Assembly (NCBI RefSeq): GCF_025567525.1 | Contig: NZ_JAOQJY010000016.1 | Coordinates: 23,070 to 87,069, forward strand | Source: Gallintestinimicrobium propionicum | Lineage (GTDB): Bacteria; Bacillota; Clostridia; Lachnospirales; Lachnospiraceae | Reading direction: 5' to 3' | Length of the DNA: 64,000 nucleotides | Part shown: positions 1 to 9,279 of the stretch, in pieces | How the letters are laid out: the number at the start of each line of letters is the position of its first letter | How positions within the stretch are numbered: the stretch's first letter is position 1 | Program-made: the position numbers and the translations under genes | The notes under the pieces: model-generated | The model's input: the letters and a program-made list of their open reading frames with translations, nothing else | Told to the model about the DNA's origin: nothing | The model's database searches: none

Positions 1-262
1 TCTGCCATGCCGACTTACATGCGTCCTCTCTTTTCTTTTTCCCAAGGAAATGTCCTGAAACGACTGCACCGCCGGTTGCCAGAGCAGAGAACACATTGAT
101 CAGCAAAATGTTGACCGTGTCTACCAGTGAAACGCCTGAAACCGCCGCTTCTCCCGCCGCAGAAACCATAATCGTATCCGCCATTCCAACAGCAATTGCA
201 AGAATCTGTTCAATGATCAGCGGTATAATCAGCTTCCGCAGATCCTTCCCCGAATAAAGCAT
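1..262 (-). CDS. MATE family efflux transporter, N-terminal part (runs off window)
   Basis: The minus strand reads an uninterrupted N-terminal segment of about 87 residues that continues past the window edge. It opens with a short basic stretch, then a hydrophobic helix (IIPLIIEQILAIAVGMADT) and the GEAAVSGVSLVD motif typical of MATE proteins, followed by a second helix with ALATGGAVV. MATE proteins export drugs or metabolites across the membrane using a Na+ or H+ gradient; the substrate cannot be read here. ATG at 262 is preferred because GGAGG lies five bases ahead of it; an in-frame ATG at 274 is the alternative. A second, complete MATE gene sits at 13652. Confidence 0.85.
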   Translation of the reverse strand, partial: MLYSGKDLRKLIIPLIIEQILAIAVGMADTIMVSAAGEAAVSGVSLVDTVNILLINVFSALATGGAVVSGHFLGKKKREDACKSAWQ

Positions 263-391
263 TTTCCCCTCCATCCCGCAAAATATGCGGTTTTTTATTT
301 CTCATTTGTCTGGCTTTTTCCCTTACGCTGAGTATAGCATATTTTCCCTGTCCCCGTAATATCTTGTAAAAAATGTTCTTTAGGGGATTTT

Positions 392-673
392 ATGAAAGAA
401 TATATTGAAGAACGTGCCCTGGCAGTAGCCGGCTATATTATCGAATCCAACGCGACCGTCCGACAAGCTGCCCGTCAGTTTGGAATCAGCAAATCCACTG
501 TACATAAAGATATCACGGAACGTCTGATGCAGGTCAATCCGGCTCTGGCAAAAGAAGCCCGAAAGGTACTCGATATCAACAAATCCGAGCGCCATATCCG
601 CGGCGGTATGGCAACCAAGGAAAAATATGAGCACGAGCATCTGCTGCACGCCTGCCAGAGAGCCGTATCCTGA
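392..673 (+). CDS. spoIIID: Sporulation transcriptional regulator SpoIIID
   Basis: This 93-residue protein has the length and sequence of SpoIIID, the small DNA-binding protein that switches mother-cell gene expression after engulfment. A helix-turn-helix lies at about residues 20-45 (TVRQAARQFGISKSTVHKD), followed by a basic C-terminal half. An AGGGG ribosome binding site sits just ahead of the ATG. The gene is alone and convergent with the helicase gene, only 12 bases apart, with no obvious terminator between them. Its presence is the best evidence that the organism forms endospores. Confidence 0.95.
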   Translation: MKEYIEERALAVAGYIIESNATVRQAARQFGISKSTVHKDITERLMQVNPALAKEARKVLDINKSERHIRGGMATKEKYEHEHLLHACQRAVS

Positions 674-685
674 ATTTGACAGCAC

Positions 686-3600
686 TCACCGCAGCAGTTC
701 CAACAGTTCCTCGCGGGTCAGACCCTGCGCCTGCAGGCTCTCCCCTCCGAGGATTCTGTCTGAAAGCTGCAGCTTGCGTTCCTGCAGCTCCACGATTTTC
801 TCTTCAATCGTCCCTTTGGCAAGAATCCGGTAAACATTGACCACATTTTTCTGCCCGATCCGGTGTGCACGGTCCGTCGCCTGATTCTGTACTGCGCTGT
901 TCCACCACGGATCGAAATGGATCACCACGTCTGCCGCCGTGAGATTCAACCCGGTTCCTCCCGCTTTCAGAGAAATACAGAATACCGGAACTTCATCGTG
1001 CGCAAACGACTCCACCATTTCGATTCTCTTTTCTTTCGGAGTCGCGCCGGTCAGCATGTGGCTTGCAATCTTTTCCTCCTCCAAAATCCGGTACAGGCGT
1101 TCCAGCATCGTTGTAAACTGAGAAAACAGGAGTACCTTGTGCCCGTTTTCCACTGCGTTTCGGATCAGCCCACGCACAAGCTCTGTCTTTGCAGATCCTC
1201 CTTTATAATTATCATACAAAAGCGCCGGATCGCAGCAAAGCTGTCTAAGGCGCGTCAGTTCCGCCAGAATTTCGATCTTATCCGTCCGGATTTCCTCGTC
1301 GGATTTTTCCTCCAGCATCAGCTTCATACGTCTGACATGGGCATCATACAGCTCCTGCTGCTCCCCATCCATATCGGCATACAGGTTTTCCTCCAGCTTG
1401 TCCGGCAAATCCTGCAGCACTTCTTTTTTCAGGCGCCGCAGGACGAATGGACGGATCAGCCGCTGCAGCCGCTTCGCAGCGTCTTCGTCCTTATGCTGGA
1501 CAATCGGCTGTTCCAGCTCTGTCCGAAACCGCTGATAGCTGTACAAATACCCGGGCATGAGATAATCAAAAATGCTCCACAATTCACTCAGCCGGTTCTC
1601 TATCGGTGTACCCGTCAGCGCAAGCCGGAATCCGGTCTGAACCTGCTTGACTGCCCTCGCCGCCTGCGTTCCGTGATTTTTGATATACTGCGCTTCATCG
1701 ATCACCTCGCAGAAAAAATGAAGCTCCTGATAGTCTGTGATATCCCGACGGAGCAGATCATAGGACGTAATCAATACATCCACTTCTTTCCAGCGATCCA
1801 GAACTTCCTTGCGCTGCTGAACATTTCCCGTTACCATATCCGCTTTCAGCGAAGGCGCAAACCGTTCCAGCTCATGCTTCCAGTTATAAACAAGTGACGC
1901 CGGACAGACGATCAGGCTGCATCCGGTGTGCTCTACTAATAGGAAGCTGATGACCTGCAGCGTTTTTCCAAGCCCCATATCGTCCGCCAGAATTCCGCCG
2001 AACTGGTTACTGTAAAGCATTCCAATCCACGCGGCACCGGCTTTCTGATATTCCCGTAAAATTCCTTTTAAAGAGTCCGGCACATATTCCTTTTCGAAAT
2101 CCGGATTCTGCAGCTTCTCGATCCGACTCGCGAAAGATACATCCCGAATCACCTCCATCATGGCGTTTTCCTGCAGCGTCTCATCCAGATACAGCATCCG
2201 GTACGCCGGAACCTCGATTTTGTCCTGCATCAGCTGCTTATCTGTCAGCTGCAGCGCCTGGCGCACCTCCTGCAGGGATTCCAGACCATTTTCTTCCATA
2301 TTTACAAAGTCGCCGTTCTTGAGCCGGTAGAATTTTCGTTTCCGATCATAACGGGACAAAATTTCCATCAGCTCTTCCCTCGGCATATCCTGAGAAGACA
2401 CTGTCAGCTCCAACAAGTCGCCGCCCATGGAAATTCCAACGGATACGCCGTGCGACGGCAGAACCCGCACTTTTTTCAGTGCGTCGGAAACATACACCTC
2501 ACCGATTGCAGAAAGCTGCACGATTCCTTCTGTCAGGAGACGGTAAAACAATTCATCGTCCTGATAAATAATCATTTCTTTTTTCAGATCATCATAAGTG
2601 TTGCAATAGGAGCTTAAAATCCGCGCTGCTTCCGACTCGCTGACAAGATCCCGCCTGTCGATATCCTCTATCAAATCGTATACACTATACTCCCGTTCTC
2701 CATAGCAGGCGATTGCACGACAGCTGACCATTTCCTCCTGCGGCATATCCAGATAAAACCGGAATTTTACTGCCGCCAATTCCGTTTGCTTTTCCCCGAC
2801 TCCTTTGATCTCGCATTGAAAATGTTCTTTTAATACCGGCATCAACTGTCTGAAAAATGCCGGCAAATCCTCTTCCTGCAAAAAAGCCGTCCGGTTCGGG
2901 AGCTTTTTCATACAGTCCAAAAATTCGGTCACTTCTCCCAGCCCTTCATTGGAAACCCGATAAATCAGTCCGTCCTTAAAATACACCTGATCCCGTTCAC
3001 AGGCATATCCGAACACATTTTCCAGGGAAAGCTCTGCACCGCCTTCCGTTCCCGTCAGCTGCAGTCTGCGTTCCAGCGCTGCGTCCGTGACATGCCAACT
3101 GCTCTCCGTTCCATCCAGCTGTACGGAAAATACCCGGTTTCCCATCGCGTCCAGAAATCCATCCAGTCCCCAGCCATCCAGCACGATCGTCCGAGCTTTC
3201 GGAAGCGCCGCCCGATACAGATAGGAATAACCGCTCGTCTGCAGATATGCCTTTTCATAACGGCCAACCCACTGCTCCAGAAATTCCACAAGCGGCCGCG
3301 ATTCTTCGGTAAAGCTTCCTTTTATATGAACAAATTCCAGACTTTTTCCATAGGAATAGCTGCTTTGCTCCCGAAGCGCACGGATCATGGAAAAAATATC
3401 CTTTACAATATACATCCTGCCGATCCCGATCCGAAATTCCGCCCGGCATTCACGCGTATCACAAATAAGAAGCGGCTCCAGCCGCACCTTCCCGAAGCTT
3501 TCTTCCTGCAGAACCGGAAGCATATGCCGGGCAGTCTGTTTCTGCAGAAGCTCTTTTAACTGTCTGGTCGTCTTCCGCTTCGGAACACCGGCAAGAAGCA

Positions 3601-4048
3601 TGCTATCGCTTCTGGAGGCTGTAGTATTTCCCGGGGATCTGCGATTTTCCTGAATCTTTATCCCGTCCGCAGCTTCACCGATTTCTTTCTGGAAGCCTTC
3701 CAGCCCACGCTGTTTCAAGAACTCCGGCAGGCTCATATGCTCTTCTTCCACCCGGTCCGGATTTTCCAGATAATACAAAAGCACCGCCGTACAATGCTTG
3801 CACAGACCCTCATAGGAATAAAATGCAGGGCAATCGCACCATGCCTCCTGCACGCTGTCTTCTTCCTCATCCAGCAGGATCCTCACGTTATAAAGATTTC
3901 TCCCGCTCCCTTTGACGTCCGCCTGAATCTGCCTGCCTTTTTTCGTAGTTTTTATCTGAAACCGCCTGATCTTGCCCTGCCGCCAGATATCTACCCCTCT
4001 GGAATAAGAATACCCTGCCAGCTTTCGAATCTGTTCCCGTGTGATCAT
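686..4048 (-). CDS. SWIM zinc-finger SNF2 family DEAD/DEAH helicase
   Basis: A large (1120-residue) Swi2/Snf2 ATPase expected to translocate on double-stranded DNA and remodel protein-DNA complexes. A SWIM zinc motif is visible near the N terminus: C71, C73, C83 and H85. A long middle region of the kind found in bacterial SNF2 proteins follows, then the two-lobed motor: Walker A (ADDMGLGKT) near residue 690, DEAQ box near 784, the LTGTPIENR motif, and motif VI (QATDRAHRIGQ) near 1059. The reading frame extends upstream to 4240, but ATG at 4048 has GGAGG eight bases before it and starts the recognisable domain. The gene stands alone. Its cellular role in Firmicutes is not settled. Confidence 0.92.
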   Translation of the reverse strand: MITREQIRKLAGYSYSRGVDIWRQGKIRRFQIKTTKKGRQIQADVKGSGRNLYNVRILLDEEEDSVQEAWCDCPAFYSYEGLCKHCTAVLLYYLENPDRVEEEHMSLPEFLKQRGLEGFQKEIGEAADGIKIQENRRSPGNTTASRSDSMLLAGVPKRKTTRQLKELLQKQTARHMLPVLQEESFGKVRLEPLLICDTRECRAEFRIGIGRMYIVKDIFSMIRALREQSSYSYGKSLEFVHIKGSFTEESRPLVEFLEQWVGRYEKAYLQTSGYSYLYRAALPKARTIVLDGWGLDGFLDAMGNRVFSVQLDGTESSWHVTDAALERRLQLTGTEGGAELSLENVFGYACERDQVYFKDGLIYRVSNEGLGEVTEFLDCMKKLPNRTAFLQEEDLPAFFRQLMPVLKEHFQCEIKGVGEKQTELAAVKFRFYLDMPQEEMVSCRAIACYGEREYSVYDLIEDIDRRDLVSESEAARILSSYCNTYDDLKKEMIIYQDDELFYRLLTEGIVQLSAIGEVYVSDALKKVRVLPSHGVSVGISMGGDLLELTVSSQDMPREELMEILSRYDRKRKFYRLKNGDFVNMEENGLESLQEVRQALQLTDKQLMQDKIEVPAYRMLYLDETLQENAMMEVIRDVSFASRIEKLQNPDFEKEYVPDSLKGILREYQKAGAAWIGMLYSNQFGGILADDMGLGKTLQVISFLLVEHTGCSLIVCPASLVYNWKHELERFAPSLKADMVTGNVQQRKEVLDRWKEVDVLITSYDLLRRDITDYQELHFFCEVIDEAQYIKNHGTQAARAVKQVQTGFRLALTGTPIENRLSELWSIFDYLMPGYLYSYQRFRTELEQPIVQHKDEDAAKRLQRLIRPFVLRRLKKEVLQDLPDKLEENLYADMDGEQQELYDAHVRRMKLMLEEKSDEEIRTDKIEILAELTRLRQLCCDPALLYDNYKGGSAKTELVRGLIRNAVENGHKVLLFSQFTTMLERLYRILEEEKIASHMLTGATPKEKRIEMVESFAHDEVPVFCISLKAGGTGLNLTAADVVIHFDPWWNSAVQNQATDRAHRIGQKNVVNVYRILAKGTIEEKIVELQERKLQLSDRILGGESLQAQGLTREELLELLR

Positions 4049-4228
4049 GCTGTAAGCCTCCGCTCCCGCTGTCTGCGGTTCGTTCCTGCTGCCCCTGCCG
4101 ATGGCTGCGATGCAGCTTGACTGCGATGCAGCTCGACTGCATTGTGCTCTCGCCAACCTCATCCTTTTATTATAGCAAGGAACTTTCTCTCCTACAACAT
4201 ACGCCGCGGGATTTCCGGAAAATTTGGT

Positions 4229-4260
4229 ATTACAGTTCACTCGTCCCTTACGATTTTATG
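4229..4260. repeat. Partial copy of family C repeat end
   Basis: The stretch beginning TTACAGTTCACTCGT matches the left end of the larger element at 41582. It lies between the helicase start and the 3' end of the HTH gene and overlaps the latter's last bases, so it is probably a truncated remnant. Confidence 0.4.
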
Positions 4261-4585
4261 AACTGCTCTGCGCTTCTGCTTCCAGCAAAAGCCCAAAATA
4301 AACTGCCTGCCGTCTGAAAAAGGAGGTATCTTCCAATATTTCATGCTCCTGATGGTACCCCTGCGGCACGATCAGGGAATCCAATTCTGTTCCGAGATAA
4401 CTGCTCAGCGCATAAAAATTGTCCAGTGATGGCAATGCTTTGCCCTGAAACCAGTTATAGATAGACTGCATCGCCGCCAGCCCCAAAAATTGTTTGATTT
4501 CTTTTGCCTCGATATTTTTCTTAATACAGGCTTCTTTTAACCTCTGTCCTGTCCGTAACACATCGATAAGCGGATATCCTGTCAT
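4256..4585 (-). CDS. Small helix-turn-helix (XRE-like) protein
   Basis: A 109-residue protein with a helix-turn-helix of the Cro/CI type at about residues 10-60, including QSIYNWFQGKALPSLDN, where the pattern of a recognition helix followed by P-x-L-x-N is characteristic. It probably binds DNA as a small regulator; the target is unknown. The open frame extends to 4699, but ATG at 4585 follows AAGGAGG at good spacing and the upstream part is low-complexity. The C-terminal tail (about 35 residues) has no recognisable domain. Its gene precedes the helicase in the same direction, about 200 bases away. Confidence 0.75.
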   Translation of the reverse strand: MTGYPLIDVLRTGQRLKEACIKKNIEAKEIKQFLGLAAMQSIYNWFQGKALPSLDNFYALSSYLGTELDSLIVPQGYHQEHEILEDTSFFRRQAVYFGLLLEAEAQSSS

Positions 4586-5257
4586 TTCTGTCCCTCCTTG
4601 CTGTCTCTCCATCTTCTCTGTTTTGCCCTTCTCCCGTTTGTTTCCTTTCTGTCTGCTTTTGTTATTGTAACTGTTCCGTACCCTCACAGTTACGCGCAAA
4701 AATCCATTTCAAATCGGCTGCGCCGATAGGATTTTTGCCTTCTCGTCTAAGTTCTCTTACGGTCAGCGCAGTAAATGCGCAGACCTGCGGAACAATTACT
4801 TGTTATTTTCTATTTATTCTGCCGCATTGCATGTCCCATTGTACGGACTCGCACCAAAAGATTCGTTACAGCTTACTGGAAAAGACCCGCCGCACAGCCA
4901 TGCGGAATTCCCGCGCCCGGACAGCGCTGACCGTTCTCATGGATTTCAACCCGTCCGGCAACTCCGGCAGGTCTGTATCATCAATCAAAATTTAAACTAT
5001 CTTTCTATCTTTTCTACCAGACTAAATTCTGTTTGCTTGGGGCACAACTACCGGGGAGGGTAGTGTGTCTGGGGTCCGTTTTGGGAATTTCGTGCGGAGG
5101 GTCTGAGCAATCCGTTTTGTTATACGTATCATTCTGTCCTATTGAGGAGGATGTGCACTACACATTGTCTAAAGCCAATGGGCTTCCTGCTTCGCAGACC
5201 TCTTCAAAGTTTTGCATCCACCTCCAAACAGGCGCGGCGGATTCAGGTCTCCTGCTG
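4586..5257. other. Long intergenic stretch without a supported gene
   Basis: About 670 bases hold no reading frame with both a ribosome binding site and recognisable content. A large hairpin is visible at 4696-4738: outer arms GCAAAAATCC / GGATTTTTGC and an inner ATCGGC / GCCGAT stem. The rest may be a decayed gene or repeat. Confidence 0.5.
4696..4738. repeat. Imperfect hairpin
   Basis: Outer arms of 10 bp (GCAAAAATCC with GGATTTTTGC) enclose a second 6-bp stem (ATCGGC with GCCGAT) and a short asymmetric bulge. It sits upstream of the HTH gene on its coding strand. Function is unknown; it could be a terminator-like or repeat-derived structure. Confidence 0.45.
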
Positions 5258-6031
5258 CTACACTTCAATCCAGGTCGCAGCATTTGACAGCGCAAGCTTC
5301 GTGTCCAGCTCCAGAAGTAATTCTTCCCTGCTCTCCTGAATCCTTTCTGTCAGACTGCGGAGCTTCGACAGCTCCTGTGCAGAAAGGATAGGCTGCGGCG
5401 GCTTGAGCTGTCCAGCGTTGGCACGGCTGCCTTTCTCCTGCCCGGCGCTGCCTCTTCCTGCAGACGGATTCTGCAAAATCACTACATTTCCTTTCAGTGC
5501 CGGGCGGCGTCCAGACGGATTCTGACCGTGCTTGGAAAACGTCTTCTGTTTTTTCAAAATGCTTTCCAAGCGATTCGTCAACAGCTGTTCAAATGCAGTG
5601 TCTGCTGTCTCTTTATCGTTCAGGCGGCTGCGCAGGGCGACTGCCTCCGAGACGGTCATATAGCCGCGCGAGGTATCCAGCCATGTCTCTCCGTTCGATA
5701 TGGCGACCGCGCTGCAGATCGAATCATACCGGAGGATCAGGGCCTGGATCTGCTGCAGGGCAGCATCGAGGTGCGCACCGCAATGCGCACTTGTCCCGTC
5801 AGATACCGCACCATGCCCTATGTTGCCAGACACAGCTGACTGTGCCTGCTTTCTGCCTGTCTTGGACGCGTCGAACCGCGCGCTTCTCCGTTCTGCAAAA
5901 GCGCCGTCCGTGCCTGCCTCCCTTCCCAGCCGTCCGATCTTCTTCGTGATCCGCTTCTTTAAAAGTTCGCGCTCCTTCAGCGCCTCTGTCACCGTCATCC
6001 TGCTCTTCATCGTCATCGCCCCTGTCTGCAT
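5258..6031 (-). CDS. Unrecognised protein with internally duplicated motif (possibly DUF6847-like)
   Basis: This 257-residue protein is charged and soluble, rich in predicted coiled coil at both ends. It shows an internal duplication: MTVTEALKERELLKKRI near residue 12 resembles MTVSEAVALRSRLNDKE in the middle, and each is later followed by a motif of the type ISN-x-x-TW-(L/I)-(D/E) (residues around 110 and at the extreme C terminus). A glycine/serine/lysine-rich linker of lower complexity separates parts of the second half. I believe related proteins are annotated as DUF6847 in Lachnospiraceae, but this is from memory. A GGGGAG site six bases before ATG 6031 supports the start. No partner gene is apparent; function is unknown. 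Confidence 0.7.
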   Translation of the reverse strand: MQTGAMTMKSRMTVTEALKERELLKKRITKKIGRLGREAGTDGAFAERRSARFDASKTGRKQAQSAVSGNIGHGAVSDGTSAHCGAHLDAALQQIQALILRYDSICSAVAISNGETWLDTSRGYMTVSEAVALRSRLNDKETADTAFEQLLTNRLESILKKQKTFSKHGQNPSGRRPALKGNVVILQNPSAGRGSAGQEKGSRANAGQLKPPQPILSAQELSKLRSLTERIQESREELLLELDTKLALSNAATWIEV

Positions 6032-6298
6032 TGTGAACTCCCCATCGCCTTATGCCAGTGGGATTGCGGCAGCCTGTTTTTTACTCTGTTATCATTTTAT
6101 TCCAGATTTTTACGTCTGTCATCCAGTTACAAACTGATTGACAAACTGATGTTCTGTACGTTAAAATATTTTTTTACGATACCTTCCGCTGATTCGCAGC
6201 TCAGCTTTCCTGCGAAAAGAGACACGCGAACTGCGGCACATTTTCCGGGTCGATTCTTGTCAAAAATTTCGCATTCCTATATACTGATATAGGATGAT

Positions 6299-6390
6299 GC
6301 AGGATTGTGAGAATGCGCAGCACAGAACACTCTACAGACCTCAAGGTCGGGGCTTTTGCCATGTTGCCCACGGACCCATCCGGCATCATA
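6299..6390 (+). repeat. Family D repeat, decayed copy upstream of GH2 gene
   Basis: The sequence GCAGGATTGTGAGAATGCGC, then GCACAGAACA, CAAGGTCGGGG and CATCATA match in order the better-preserved copy at 19924. A short palindrome (CCTATAT / ATATAGG) precedes it, matching the position of a longer hairpin in the other copy. It ends about 74 bases before the GH2 start codon. Confidence 0.65.
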
Positions 6391-6463
6391 GATATAAAAA
6401 ACCACTCCGCAAGGATTGCCCTGCATGGGATTGTCACTGCTGCAGGACAGAATGAGAGGTTAT

Positions 6464-8254
6464 ATGATACAGCTTCAGACAAAATTCAGTCGGCAGGTCG
6501 ATGAACATAACGTTCTCCCGGAATATCCGCGGCCGTCGCTGGTTCGTACTTCTTATTTGAATTTAAACGGGCGCTGGGAATGCGCCTTTTCCAAAACACC
6601 GGAAATCCCGCTTTCCTTCGATTTGAGCATTCTGGTCCCCTTTTCCCCGGAATGTCAGCTTTCAGGCGTTTCCAGACAGCTAAAGCCCGGCGAATATCTC
6701 TGGTACCGCCGCACCATCACCCTCGCAAAGCCACAGCAGGATAAGCGCATCCTGCTCCATTTCGGCGCTGCAGACCAGACGGCGGAGGTCTTTGTCAATC
6801 GGATTTCTGCAGTGCGTCACTGCGGCGGCTATCTGCCTTTTTCTGCAGATATCACGGATTATCTCCAAGAGGGCGACAACGAACTGATCGTCCGGATTCA
6901 GGATGAAAGCAACACGTCCTGGCATGCGCGCGGCAAGCAGTCCTTAAAGCCCGGCGGCATGTTTTATACGGCGCAGAGCGGCCTGTGGCAGACGGTCTGG
7001 ATGGAAATTGTTCCAGTCAATTATATAGAACAGATTTTTTATCACACCGACTATGATCAGGGACTCGTCCACTTAAAAGTGCTGACACAGCATTCCGCCC
7101 CGGTCGAATGCGTGATCTCCGGCAAAGACATGGAGCCGGTCTGCATAAACGGTATGACCAACTCCGAGCTGATCGTTTCCCTGCCCGATTTCCATCCCTG
7201 GACACCGGAAGACCCGTTTTTATATCTCGTCAGCCTGAAAAGCAGCGCCGACCGCGTATCCAGCTATTTTGCGATGCGAAAATGCGATATCCAGACTGCG
7301 CCGGACGGCACACAGCGCTTTTTCTTAAACAATAAACCGTATTTTCAGGCGGGTGTGCTGGATCAGGGCTACTGGCCGGAAAGCCTCTACACCGCACCGA
7401 CGGATGAAGCGCTGATCGCCGATATTTCGCGGATGAAGGAGCTCGGCTTCAACATGCTGCGCAAACACGCCAAAATCGAGCCCGAGCGTTTTTACTACCA
7501 CTGCGACCAGCTGGGCATGCTCGTCTGGCAGGATATGGTAAACGGCGGTTCCGCCTATAAACACTGGTTCGTCACCTATCTGGCGACTTTGATGAACTGG
7601 AACCATATTTCTTTTTCCGACGATGAAAAGCACGCCGGTCTGCTCTCCCGGCTCCATCCCGAGGGAAAAGACGAATTCCGGCGCGAAATCACAGAAACCA
7701 TCGCCTTTTTGTACAACCATCCCAGTATCGTCGTCTGGGTTCCATTTAATGAAGGCTGGGGGCAGTTCGACGCGCTCGCGGCCTGCGAACAAATCCGCAC
7801 CCTCGATTCCTCCCGGTTGGTCGATCACGCAAGCGGCTGGTTTGACCAGAAGGGCGGCGATATTTTGAGCCTGCATTATTATTTTCTGAAATTAAAATTC
7901 AAACCGGAAAGCAAACGCGCGGCGGCGCTGACCGAATTCGGGGGATATTCCCTTTCGATCCCCGGACACAGCTGCTGTAAAAAAGTATACGGCTACAAAA
8001 AATTCAACTCCACCGGTACGCTGACCTACGGCTATATCGACCTGATCCGACAGACGATTCTGCCCGCTGTCAAGAAAGGCATCGGCGCGACCGTGTATAC
8101 ACAGCTTTCCGACATTGAAGAGGAAACAAACGGAATTTATACTTACGACAGAGAAATCTGTAAAATTGACCCCGACACGCTCCGCAAATGGAACCGGGCG
8201 CTCAAAGAAGCTGGAGAATGTAAAACATATGCCGACCATACTACCGATCACTGA
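6464..8254 (+). CDS. Glycoside hydrolase family 2 protein (beta-galactosidase/beta-glucuronidase type)
   Basis: A 596-residue GH2 enzyme predicted to hydrolyse a beta-linked glycoside by a retaining mechanism. The N-terminal sugar-binding jelly roll contains YLWYRRTI and LHFGAADQTAEVFVN; an Ig-like domain follows, then the barrel. The acid/base glutamate lies in VPFNEGWGQFD (about residue 430) and the nucleophile is probably the glutamate of LTEFGGYS (about 491). There is no signal peptide, so it should act in the cytoplasm on imported oligosaccharides. The start at 6464 follows AGAGG; an upstream frame to 6416 looks like repeat sequence. The last 26 bases overlap the next gene. Exact sugar specificity cannot be told. 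Confidence 0.9.
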   Translation: MIQLQTKFSRQVDEHNVLPEYPRPSLVRTSYLNLNGRWECAFSKTPEIPLSFDLSILVPFSPECQLSGVSRQLKPGEYLWYRRTITLAKPQQDKRILLHFGAADQTAEVFVNRISAVRHCGGYLPFSADITDYLQEGDNELIVRIQDESNTSWHARGKQSLKPGGMFYTAQSGLWQTVWMEIVPVNYIEQIFYHTDYDQGLVHLKVLTQHSAPVECVISGKDMEPVCINGMTNSELIVSLPDFHPWTPEDPFLYLVSLKSSADRVSSYFAMRKCDIQTAPDGTQRFFLNNKPYFQAGVLDQGYWPESLYTAPTDEALIADISRMKELGFNMLRKHAKIEPERFYYHCDQLGMLVWQDMVNGGSAYKHWFVTYLATLMNWNHISFSDDEKHAGLLSRLHPEGKDEFRREITETIAFLYNHPSIVVWVPFNEGWGQFDALAACEQIRTLDSSRLVDHASGWFDQKGGDILSLHYYFLKLKFKPESKRAAALTEFGGYSLSIPGHSCCKKVYGYKKFNSTGTLTYGYIDLIRQTILPAVKKGIGATVYTQLSDIEEETNGIYTYDREICKIDPDTLRKWNRALKEAGECKTYADHTTDH

Positions 8255-9047
8255 TTTTCTTGACCCGCAGCTGGACATCTATGCCCGTCTTTCCGAAAAT
8301 CAGCTGTTAAACCGCTGCGACCCGCAGAATGGAATTTTTATTGCTGAAAGCCCAAAGGTCATCGAACGCGCGCTGGACGCCGGCTGCATCCCGATCTCTT
8401 TTCTGACGGAGGACAGACATCTGGAAAATCAGGCGCTTCCGTTTCTGGAACGCTGCCCGGATATCCCGTTTTTTTCCGCCCCATTTGAGGTGCTCACACA
8501 GCTGACAGGCTTTGCCCTGACCCGCGGTATGCTCTGCGCTATGAAACGTCCGAAGCTTCCCTCTGTGGAAGAGCTTTGTCAGGCTTCCAGCCGTCTTGTT
8601 ATTCTGGAAAATATTATGAACCCTACCAACATCGGCGCAATTTTCCGCTCCGCTGCCGCTCTCGGCATGGACGGCGTACTGCTGACCTCTGACTGCTCCA
8701 ACCCGCTTTACCGGCGCGCGATCCGTGTCAGCATGGGAACCGTTTTCCAGATTCCCTGGACCTTCCTGGACAGCAGCTGGCCGCTTCCGGGGATTTCCGA
8801 ATTAAAAAATCACGGCTTCCACACCGTTTCAATGGCGCTTCGCTGTGATTCTGTTTCGATTGATGATCCAAAACTTTCTTCCAAACAAAAGCTCGCTGTC
8901 ATCCTCGGCTCCGAGGGGGAAGGACTGTTGGATGAAACCATCGACAACTGCGACGACACCGTCTGTATCCCGATGTTCCACGGAGTGGATTCCTTAAATG
9001 TTGCCGCTGCAAGCGCAGTCGCATTCTGGGAGCTGGGGAAAAAATAA
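8229..9047 (+). CDS. TrmH/SpoU family RNA 2'-O-methyltransferase
   Basis: A 272-residue SPOUT-class methyltransferase that uses S-adenosylmethionine to methylate a ribose in tRNA or rRNA. The N-terminal third is a substrate-binding domain; the C-terminal part carries the three SpoU motifs: NPTNIGAIFRSAAALGMDG (motif 1), ILGSEGEGL (motif 2) and IPMFHGVDSLNVAAASA (motif 3), which form the knotted cofactor site. ATG 8229 lies inside the 3' end of the GH2 gene with GGAG a little upstream, so the two are probably co-translated although functionally unrelated. Target nucleotide unknown. Confidence 0.9.
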   Translation: MPTILPITDFLDPQLDIYARLSENQLLNRCDPQNGIFIAESPKVIERALDAGCIPISFLTEDRHLENQALPFLERCPDIPFFSAPFEVLTQLTGFALTRGMLCAMKRPKLPSVEELCQASSRLVILENIMNPTNIGAIFRSAAALGMDGVLLTSDCSNPLYRRAIRVSMGTVFQIPWTFLDSSWPLPGISELKNHGFHTVSMALRCDSVSIDDPKLSSKQKLAVILGSEGEGLLDETIDNCDDTVCIPMFHGVDSLNVAAASAVAFWELGKK

Positions 9048-9130
9048 ACCAGGTCTCAAGGCAGCCCGTCGCGCGCCTCAGTTCAGCAAGAGATAATCTG
9101 CTGTTCAAACCGTATCAAAATGGTTCAAAA

Positions 9131-9163
9131 ACCCCGGAAAATCAAGGTTTTCCGGAGTTTTAC
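9131..9163. terminator. Rho-independent terminator after the methyltransferase gene
   Basis: An 8-bp stem, CCGGAAAA at 9134-9141 with TTTTCCGG at 9148-9155, is followed on the plus strand by AGTTTTACT. It lies about 85 bases beyond the stop codon and separates this operon from the convergent MFS gene. Confidence 0.6.
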
Positions 9164-9279
9164 TGTATCTAAACTCAGCTGTATGGTTTGACCAAATTTG
9201 AATAATTGAATATAAATTTGATGCAGCACTCAGTATAAAATGACTAGGTGCTTTTTGTCCATACAGAATTGGATATGTA

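Noticed and set aside
275..300. Short hairpin with T run on the plus strand just upstream of the first MATE gene
   Set aside because: The stem is only about five base pairs and no plus-strand gene ends there, so a terminator call is not supported.
4735..5339. Several short plus-strand reading frames in the 4.7-5.3 kb region
   Set aside because: No ribosome binding sites, cysteine- and serine-rich random-looking translations, and overlapping frames.
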